A stretch of 64,000 bases of DNA. Origin: an uncultured bacterium. Its GTDB lineage: Bacteria > Oederibacteriota > PGYV01 > Palsa-1178. Each line of letters starts with the position of its first letter. Within the stretch, counting starts at the first letter, position 1. The notes under the pieces are model-generated. The model did no database searches. It was not told the DNA's origin and saw only the letters and a list, made by a program, of their open reading frames with translations. A program made the translations under genes and the position numbers. The stretch covers positions 62,001 through 126,000 of the forward strand of contig CALAOR010000090.1 of the NCBI GenBank assembly GCA_937889595.1. The letters run 5' to 3'. Of the stretch, positions 57,407 to 64,000 are shown one piece after another.

Positions 57407-57952
57407 ATGTCTTTATTTCAAAACAAATACCGTATCGAAACGGCACATCTAAAAGACTATGATTATTCGTCCGAAGGGGATTATTATGTCACAATATGTA
57501 CAAATAATAAACAGAACATATTTGGCTTTGTCGAAGACAAAAGAATGGTTTTGAACCCGGCAGGCATAGCCACCGGAGAACATTGGCAACACCTGCCGGA
57601 AGACTTTAAAAACATTACGCTTGGAGATTTTGTAATTATGCCCGACCACATGCACGGGATTATCAGGATAAACAAAAAAACAGTTAAAACCCTGCATAAT
57701 ATGATCAGGGTGTTTAAATCAAAATCAGGAATACAGATTAACAGAATAAACGGGACACAAGGCTCAAAACCATGGCAGACTGGTTTTTATGATAGGGTTA
57801 TAAGAGGGGAAATCGAATACTTCTTCGTGACAGAATACATTCTGAATAATCCTTTGGTTTATGAATTTGGAAAAGAAGGAAAAGAATGGTATGAGCTGTT
57901 TGAAGAAAGAAATAATCAGCAAAACAAACAAAACAACAACGAAACCGCGTAG
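57407..57952 (+). CDS. REP-associated tyrosine transposase (RAYT, Y1/HUH superfamily)
   Basis: YYVTICTNNKQNIFG, FVIMPDHMHGIIRI (HxH), SKPWQTGFYDRVIRGEIEYFFVTEYILNNP; flanked by REP-like palindromes. Confidence 0.93.
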   Translation: MSLFQNKYRIETAHLKDYDYSSEGDYYVTICTNNKQNIFGFVEDKRMVLNPAGIATGEHWQHLPEDFKNITLGDFVIMPDHMHGIIRINKKTVKTLHNMIRVFKSKSGIQINRINGTQGSKPWQTGFYDRVIRGEIEYFFVTEYILNNPLVYEFGKEGKEWYELFEERNNQQNKQNNNETA

Positions 57953-57982
57953 AGAGGCTGCTTGCTGCCTCTCTGACGCGGG
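57949..57982 (+). repeat. REP-like palindrome, type A; overlaps the RAYT stop codon
   Basis: GTAGAGAGGCTGCTTGCTGCCTCTCTGACGCGGG; RAYT stop TAG is 57950-57952. Confidence 0.88.
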
Positions 57983-58023
57983 TTTGTAACGCAGGATGTG
58001 AAACTGTGGGATTAATGCAATGA

Positions 58024-58102
58024 AACGGCAGTAAGCAGCCGTTGAAACATGCAAAAGCCGTTTATTAAAGCCGTGGTGAGCGGCAGCAAGCAGCCGCTCT
58101 AC
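58024..58102 (-). repeat. REP-like element, type B copy
   Basis: Near-identical to 57284-57366 (a few substitutions). Confidence 0.85.
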
Positions 58103-58164
58103 AAAATCTTATATTTTATTGGGGTTTTGTGGCAAAACAACATTCAAAATCCTCCTTTTCCCTG

Positions 58165-58193
58165 TTGCCTTAAGCGGTTTTATCTGTTATATT
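58165..58193 (+). promoter_or_regulatory. Sigma70-like promoter
   Basis: TTGCCT-N17-TATATT upstream of 58232. Confidence 0.5.
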
Positions 58194-58231
58194 CTAATGG
58201 AACAAAAAACAACAAAAAACAAGGAGTTTTT

Positions 58232-58654
58232 ATGACTGAACATGAGAAATACACCGCTTTTATTGACGGTGCGTCCAGCGGCAATCCCGGGCATGCGGGC
58301 ATCGGCGTTGTCATTTATAAAGGAAAAGACCAGGTTCTGGTTGAATCCAAGTACATTGGCACGGCTACCAACAATGTGGCTGAATATACGGCTTTGACGC
58401 ACCTTCTGGATATGGCAAAGAAACACAAGATCAAGGAACTTCACGTTTTTTCCGACAGCGAGCTTATGGTAAAACAGCTGTCCGGTGAATACAAGGTGCG
58501 GGATGAAAAACTCCAGGAGTTTGTAAAGACGGCTTTAACCTTTAAAAAGGACATCAGGTTCGAAGTAACCCATATACCGCGCGAAAAGAATAAGGAAGCC
58601 GACAAGCTTTCCAAGGAAGGCTCAAAAAGGGGAGGCAATATAAGAAATGTATGA
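58232..58654 (+). CDS. Ribonuclease HI-like protein (RVT_3 type)
   Basis: AFIDGASSGNPGHAGIGVVIY, NNVAEYTALTHLLDMA, VFSDSELMVKQLSGEYKV; ATG after AAGGAG. Confidence 0.9.
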   Translation: MTEHEKYTAFIDGASSGNPGHAGIGVVIYKGKDQVLVESKYIGTATNNVAEYTALTHLLDMAKKHKIKELHVFSDSELMVKQLSGEYKVRDEKLQEFVKTALTFKKDIRFEVTHIPREKNKEADKLSKEGSKRGGNIRNV

Positions 58655-58829
58655 GTTTTTAGCCGGTTTATTTTTTATTGTACTGGGTATGGCCGTGTAC
58701 GGCATGGCCAGGTTCGGCTTTAATATAATTTTTTTATACATCCTTTTATTTTCACTGGTTATCGTCATCTGGTCAATTGCCGTGATACGCGAGGATAGAA
58801 AGAAAAAAGATGACAGTTCAATACGGTAA
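58647..58829 (+). CDS. Small two-TM membrane protein
   Basis: 60 aa, hydrophobic; overlaps both neighbours. Confidence 0.5.
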   Translation: MYEFLAGLFFIVLGMAVYGMARFGFNIIFLYILLFSLVIVIWSIAVIREDRKKKDDSSIR

Positions 58830-60168
58830 CATAGCCCGCAGGTTTGAAAACGCGGGTTTTCAAATATGGGACATCTTTGAGGAAACGTCCACATCCACAA
58901 TAATAACTTTTGAAGATAACCGGGTTGATAAGATCATGCCGGGTCTGGATTTCGGGGTGGGGCTCAGGGGCATAAGGGATTTTAAGACTGTGTACGGTTA
59001 TACCAATGACTTAAGCGTCTTGGATAAAACAGCGGAAACCATCTGCGGCGCTGCAGGAGCGGGCGAAGATATTGTTTTCAGCGAAATAAAGCCTTCGATA
59101 ATCCATGAAGTAAAAATACAGCCCGATTCCGTCTCCATGCAAAAGAAAATCGATCTTTTAAAAGGGATAAATGACTCGGTGAGGTCGAAAAGCGGCCTTA
59201 TCAGGCAGGTGACAATAAATTATTCCGAGAAAAAACAGCAGGTTGCCGTCTATAATGATAAAAAAGAACTATCCCGCGAGGACCGGGTTTACACCAACTG
59301 CACCATAATGGTCATCGCGGAGAAAAACGGCCGCATAGAAACAGGATACAGTGTCCTGGCCGCGCGCAGGGGTTTTGAGGTTTTTGAGCTTGAAGATGTA
59401 TTTAAAAAAGCCGATGATGCGGCAAGCCTTGCTTTGCGACTGCTCGACGCGGATAAAAAAATAACCGGCCCCATGACCGCTGTAATATCGTCCAGCGCGG
59501 GCGGGACCATGATACACGAGGCTGTCGGGCATTCTCTGGAAGCAGACCTGGTGCAAAAAGGCCTGTCCCAGTATCAGGGAAAAAAAGGGAAAAAAGTGGC
59601 TTCCGGTATTATCACCGTCCTGGACGACGCGACGCTGCCGAACAGACGCGGGTCCCTGTCATTTGACGACGAAGGAACACTGTCGCAGCGCACTGTACTT
59701 ATCGAAAACGGAATATTAAAGAACTATATGTATGACAGGGAAACCGCGTTAAAGGATAAAACAGAATCGACCGGAAACGGCAGAAGAGAGTCATATAAAT
59801 TCAGGCCCATACCAAGGATGAGGAACACCATGATAGCGCCGGGGACAGGCTTAAGCGCGGACTTGATAAAAGACACAAAAAGCGGCATATTTGTGGTGAA
59901 GATGGGCGGCGGACAGGTAAATACCGTAACCGGAGAGTTTGTTTTTGAAGTCAAAGACGGATACATGATTGAAGACGGTAAAGTCACATATCCGGTACGG
60001 GGCGCGACCCTCATGGGTATTGGAGCGGATGTCTTAAATACCATAGACGCCGTGTGTACTGACCTGGGGTTTGACTCGGGAACCTGCGGCAAGGACGGCC
60101 AGGGAGCTCCGGTTTGCGACGCCCAGCCAACGCTGAGGATACCGACAATACTGGTGGGGAGCAAATAA
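58810..60168 (+). CDS. tldD: TldD/PmbA-family metalloprotease
   Basis: GGTMIHEAVGHSLEADLVQKGLSQYQG (HExxxH); MRNTMIAPG; GMGGGQVNT-like region. Confidence 0.9.
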   Translation: MTVQYGNIARRFENAGFQIWDIFEETSTSTIITFEDNRVDKIMPGLDFGVGLRGIRDFKTVYGYTNDLSVLDKTAETICGAAGAGEDIVFSEIKPSIIHEVKIQPDSVSMQKKIDLLKGINDSVRSKSGLIRQVTINYSEKKQQVAVYNDKKELSREDRVYTNCTIMVIAEKNGRIETGYSVLAARRGFEVFELEDVFKKADDAASLALRLLDADKKITGPMTAVISSSAGGTMIHEAVGHSLEADLVQKGLSQYQGKKGKKVASGIITVLDDATLPNRRGSLSFDDEGTLSQRTVLIENGILKNYMYDRETALKDKTESTGNGRRESYKFRPIPRMRNTMIAPGTGLSADLIKDTKSGIFVVKMGGGQVNTVTGEFVFEVKDGYMIEDGKVTYPVRGATLMGIGADVLNTIDAVCTDLGFDSGTCGKDGQGAPVCDAQPTLRIPTILVGSK

Positions 60169-60214
60169 ATATCACGCTGATGCAATACTAAAAAATTATT
60201 TTTGGAGGTATAAG

Positions 60215-61030
60215 ATGAAAAAGACGGTCTTTGTTGTGTTGGTAACATCATCTTTGTTAATGGCAGGCTCTGTTTTTGCTGCGGATAAAGCCGCTGCAAT
60301 TACAAACACAACCGTGACAACCGCCGCCGCAATTACAATTACACCCATGGCGGCCGCAACTGTTGCCGCCGCAATAACACAAACCGCATCTCCCGCCGCA
60401 ATAACGGCGACTGCCGCGCCTGCAGCGGGCCCTTTTATACAGGGAGTAATGCCGCCGTCAATAGAAGAAGGCGCGTATGAGGAACCAGGGGAACCGGCGC
60501 CCACGGCCGAAGAAGCCGGCCAGGCTGTTGAAAAGAAATCTGAAGTCAGGAAAAAGAAGCATTTTACAATAGAACAGACCCTATACACCCCGAGTTCAAT
60601 AGGCACGAAAATAGGGTATTTTATAAATGAAAACTGGAGGGTAGCTGCCGAGTACTCGACCATCTCGGGGCTGATCGCCAATTCAAACCATGAAAAAAAC
60701 GCGTCATGGGCAATTTCCGGGAACTATTCCCCGGCTGATGATGACTGGTCGCCGTTTTACGGCGCCGGCATTGCCATGATGGACCTTTACTATCACGACA
60801 CGGTGAACAACGACAGCATTTATTTTACGAAGCAATTTACGGGCGGATATATAGACGCGGGCGTTACCTGGATAACGGATTCTATATTCATGGCTTCTTT
60901 GGAATTTGACCTTTACGCCGGAAAGACCAGGCTCAAACAGAAGGATATCACAACTCCGTCAAGCAGCAATGATGTGACAACCGCGACACTTTCTGTCATG
61001 ATAGGTGCGACAGTCGGGTTTTGTTTCTAA
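60215..61030 (+). CDS. Exported protein with Ala/Thr-rich linker and beta-barrel-like C-terminal half
   Basis: Signal peptide; low-complexity TTVTTAAAITITPMAAATVAAAITQTASPAA; C-term SVMIGATVGFCF. Confidence 0.55.
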   Translation: MKKTVFVVLVTSSLLMAGSVFAADKAAAITNTTVTTAAAITITPMAAATVAAAITQTASPAAITATAAPAAGPFIQGVMPPSIEEGAYEEPGEPAPTAEEAGQAVEKKSEVRKKKHFTIEQTLYTPSSIGTKIGYFINENWRVAAEYSTISGLIANSNHEKNASWAISGNYSPADDDWSPFYGAGIAMMDLYYHDTVNNDSIYFTKQFTGGYIDAGVTWITDSIFMASLEFDLYAGKTRLKQKDITTPSSSNDVTTATLSVMIGATVGFCF

Positions 61031-61148
61031 ACCCGCCGGGTAATCTGAAAGCGCAGCGCGTGCGTCTAATATCCGGGAAACGTACAATTGACACAATATA
61101 TGTTATTATGATAATCTGTTAAGGCTCGACTAAAATTACGGAGGAAAA

Positions 61149-61907
61149 ATGAATAAAATTGCGACTATTACGGCTTTGATCTGTGTTTCCCTGGCCGTAT
61201 CCATAATGGCTGCCGGACCGGTAAAACCGGAAAATACGGTTAAACCCAAGGCGGAAACTGCGACAGCAGCCGATGATTCATATATGTATTATCCCGGGCA
61301 TGTTGGAAATATTCTTTATCTTAAGGGCACTAAAAGGAGCGCCCCTGACAAGCTCCTTTATGTGAAAGCTGAGACAAGAGCCATGGAAAAAAGGGACGGC
61401 AGGGATTATTTTTACTTTTACGCACCCCAGGTTGAAATAAGGTACCTGATCGACGTTGACAGGGAAAACGGCATCTCTATGAAGATCATAAAATATCCTT
61501 TTCCGTTTTTCGGCATGTCCATCGAAGTGACTTTAACTCCGGAGATGACCTTCATGAAGTTCCCGCTTAAAGTCGGAGAAAAGTGGACCTATACGGGAAG
61601 AGGCGAAGCAACCCTGCTGGGTTTCATAAAAGTGGGAAGGGACTTAAGAACTGATTTTGAAGTTATGGGAAAAGAAGTTATCAAGACCGAAGCCGGGGAT
61701 TTTGACGCTTATAACATATTGGCAAATGTTGATGAAGGCGACGGCAAGGGTGTAAAAGCGGAAAAGTACTGGTATGCCAAAGGCCTTGGATACGCCATTG
61801 CCGATACAACCGGGCACAGGGCTGATATCGTGGGTTACAAGCTTTATGACGAAGCAACAGGCACATGGAAGGAAAAGCTGCCTGAAGGAGTTGAAAAATA
61901 TGAGTAG
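61149..61907 (+). CDS. Exported protein of unknown function
   Basis: Signal peptide; FPLKVGEKWTYTGRGEATLLGFIKVGRDLRTDFEVMGKEVIKTEAGDFDAYNI. Confidence 0.6.
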   Translation: MNKIATITALICVSLAVSIMAAGPVKPENTVKPKAETATAADDSYMYYPGHVGNILYLKGTKRSAPDKLLYVKAETRAMEKRDGRDYFYFYAPQVEIRYLIDVDRENGISMKIIKYPFPFFGMSIEVTLTPEMTFMKFPLKVGEKWTYTGRGEATLLGFIKVGRDLRTDFEVMGKEVIKTEAGDFDAYNILANVDEGDGKGVKAEKYWYAKGLGYAIADTTGHRADIVGYKLYDEATGTWKEKLPEGVEKYE

Positions 61908-62805
61908 GATCCATAGAGTTGCAATTATAATCACGGCTGCGGCTTTACTGCTTGTTGTATCAGGCGGGTGTTCGCTGAAGAAAACAGTCATTAACTCAAC
62001 CGGGCTTTTCATGGATGACGTGGTTGATGAGTTCTTGGCCGAGTCTGATCTTGAGTTTGCAAGGCAGGCAGGGCCGGCAAACCTGAAACTACTGGACGGA
62101 CTTATCAAAGGCTCAAATTATGAAAACGACGGCCTGCTTATAAAAGGCTGCAAGCTTTACGGCATGTATGCCATGGCATTTTTTGAGGACGACGGCCAGG
62201 ATAAAAAAACGGAAAAAACAAACATGAAAAGGGCCTCTAATTTCTACAAGAGGGCCATGGACTACGGCATGAAAGTAATGCTGAAGAACCCGGATTTTAA
62301 AGCTGCGGCGGCCGGCTCGCTTGATGATTTTGTAAAAGTCATGCCTGCCTTTGGGAAAAGCGATATAGACGCGCTTTTCTGGACAGCCTTTGCGTGGGGC
62401 AGTTACATAAACTTAAACAGGAATTCAGCGGCAGAGGTTGCCGACCTTCCAAAAGTGATCGCCATGATAAACAGGGTCATAGAAATTGACACCGGATATT
62501 TTTACGGGATCCCGCACTTGTTCCTTATTGTTTCATATTCCATGCCCGCCATGTTCGGCGGCGACCTGGAAAAAGCAAAAGCAGAGTACCAGAAGATCAG
62601 GGACATATCAGGAGCCAAGTTCATAATCGCGGATTTTTTCATGGCCAAGTTTTACGCTGTCCAGGCGCAGAACAAGGAACTGTTTGAACAGCTTTTAAAA
62701 GGCATCCAAACCGCGGATGACGACCTGATACCGGAACGCATGTTCACGCAGGTCGCGAAAAAGAAAGCTGAATTTTTGCTGTTAAAGGAAAATGACATAT
62801 TTTAA
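61900..62805 (+). CDS. TatT-like lipoprotein of a TRAP transporter system
   Basis: Lipobox VSGGCSL; helical-repeat protein; directly upstream of dctP-like gene. Confidence 0.75.
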   Translation: MSRIHRVAIIITAAALLLVVSGGCSLKKTVINSTGLFMDDVVDEFLAESDLEFARQAGPANLKLLDGLIKGSNYENDGLLIKGCKLYGMYAMAFFEDDGQDKKTEKTNMKRASNFYKRAMDYGMKVMLKNPDFKAAAAGSLDDFVKVMPAFGKSDIDALFWTAFAWGSYINLNRNSAAEVADLPKVIAMINRVIEIDTGYFYGIPHLFLIVSYSMPAMFGGDLEKAKAEYQKIRDISGAKFIIADFFMAKFYAVQAQNKELFEQLLKGIQTADDDLIPERMFTQVAKKKAEFLLLKENDIF

Positions 62806-62844
62806 TATGAGTTCCATGGTGAAAGTATAAAACAAGGAGGATTC

Positions 62845-63846
62845 ATGAAAAAGATAATGATAACAGTAACTGCAATGCTGCTGGCCGCTGTCATAGCAGC
62901 CGCCCCGGCGAAATACGAGATCAAGTTCGCGTCCGTCGCGCCTGACGGGTCCACGTGGATGAACATTATGAATGAATTAAATGACGAGATAGTCGAAAAG
63001 ACCGGCGGTGAAGTGAAGTTCAAGTTCTATCCGGGCGGCGTCATGGGCGATGAAAAAGATGTTTTAAGTAAAATGAACTTCAAGCAGCTGCAGGCGGGCG
63101 GATTTACATCCCAGGGTTTGGGCGCGGTACTGCCTGAGATCAGGCTATTAAACCTTCCGCTCATATTCCAGTCGTACAGGGATATTGACAGTGTTATGGC
63201 GAAGATGGCGCCGGCCCTTGAAAAAAAGTTCGAGCAAAAAGGCTTTGTTGTCCTGGGCTGGCCCGAGATCGGGTTTGTTTTTGTGTTCACCAAACATAAG
63301 GTGGAAACGCTGGCTGAACTGCAGAAAACCAAGATGTGGATATGGGGGGATGACGTGCTGGTAGGCACACTTTTTAAGAACTTAAAGATCGTTCCCATTC
63401 CATTATCCATAACAGATGTCCTGCAGTCGCTTCAGACGGGCCTGATCGAAGGCGTATATTGTTCCTCGTTATCGGCCATAGCCATGCAGTGGAACACAAA
63501 GGTAAAATACATGCTGGACTTAAAGATAGCAAATGTGCCGGGCGGCATCCTCATCAATAAAACCGCGTGGGATAAGATGCCGGTAAAGTTCCAGGTTATC
63601 CTGAAGGAATTATGTAAAAAGTACTTTGACAGGCTGACACAGATGTCCAGGAAAGAAAATGAGGACGCCTTAAATGTGCTCAAAAAGCAGGGCATAGTAT
63701 TTACCAAGATCCTCAATCCCGAGGATACAAAGTTTTTCGAAGATGCAAGCGTAAAAACCGGCAATGACCTTGTCGGCAAATATTATACCAAGGCCATGCT
63801 GGATGATATGTTAAAGTGCCTGGCGGACGGCAGGAAGGCAAAGTAA
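62845..63846 (+). CDS. TRAP transporter substrate-binding protein (DctP family)
   Basis: IKFASVAPDGSTWMNIMNELNDEIVEKTGGEVKFKFYPGGVMGDEKDVLSKM. Confidence 0.92.
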   Translation: MKKIMITVTAMLLAAVIAAAPAKYEIKFASVAPDGSTWMNIMNELNDEIVEKTGGEVKFKFYPGGVMGDEKDVLSKMNFKQLQAGGFTSQGLGAVLPEIRLLNLPLIFQSYRDIDSVMAKMAPALEKKFEQKGFVVLGWPEIGFVFVFTKHKVETLAELQKTKMWIWGDDVLVGTLFKNLKIVPIPLSITDVLQSLQTGLIEGVYCSSLSAIAMQWNTKVKYMLDLKIANVPGGILINKTAWDKMPVKFQVILKELCKKYFDRLTQMSRKENEDALNVLKKQGIVFTKILNPEDTKFFEDASVKTGNDLVGKYYTKAMLDDMLKCLADGRKAK

Positions 63847-63849
63847 ATC

Positions 63850-64000
63850 TTGAAATTACTTAAGATAATCAATTACAGCATTTACAGGGTCATAAAAACC
63901 GCGGTGGTCGTGCTGTTCCTCGTATTGCTCGCGTTGTCGGCAACACAGGTCCTGCTTAGGCTTATTTTTCACAGCGGGATAAGCAATGCGGAAGGCATGA
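63850..64000 (+). CDS. TRAP transporter small permease (DctQ-like), partial at window edge
   Basis: TTG start; MKLLKIINYSIYRVIKTAVVVLFLVLLALSATQVLLRLIFHSGISNAEGM. Confidence 0.75.
   Translation, partial: MKLLKIINYSIYRVIKTAVVVLFLVLLALSATQVLLRLIFHSGISNAEGM

Noticed and set aside
1-64000. tRNA or rRNA genes
   Set aside because: No tRNA or rRNA hallmark sequence was recognised by eye; a covariance-model scan would be decisive

Overview
The window is a gene-dense bacterial chromosome segment with a Gram-negative-type envelope gene set. All calls come from reading the sequence and the supplied ORFs; no database search was run. (1) About 1-23 kb is a plant-glycan utilisation locus consistent with xyloglucan or galactosylated hemicellulose. 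It holds two GH74-like proteins (one leaderless, one lipoprotein), a secreted GH2 beta-galactosidase-like enzyme, a GH31 enzyme with a PA14-like insert, a GH36 alpha-galactosidase, an AraFGH-like ABC importer, a solute-binding lipoprotein, a single-ORF GalT-GalK fusion, and a Gfo/Idh/MocA oxidoreductase plus a sugar isomerase/epimerase. (2) About 23-30 kb has metF, crcB, DUF190, two tandem amidohydrolases, and a minus-strand operon of split transketolase plus a RuBisCO-like protein. (3) About 30-38 kb has a FtsX-type ABC system with a LolA-like protein and a beta-barrel, then phosphoketolase and rpiB. (4) About 38-56 kb has ABC exporters, ADP-heptose genes (with the split hldE pair present twice) and Kdo/CTP genes. 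(5) About 56-58 kb has a REP-associated tyrosine transposase (RAYT) framed by GTAG-headed palindromes; related hairpins are scattered through the window. (6) About 58-64 kb has an RNase H, a TldD protease and a TatT/DctP/DctQ TRAP system. The best leads for undescribed biology are the RAYT/GTAG-hairpin network, the inverted heptamer arrays bracketing gmhA-hldE, the RLP/split-transketolase operon, the GalT-GalK fusion, a MITE-like element that carries a hairpin pair, and a 31-bp perfect inverted repeat at about 38.6 kb.
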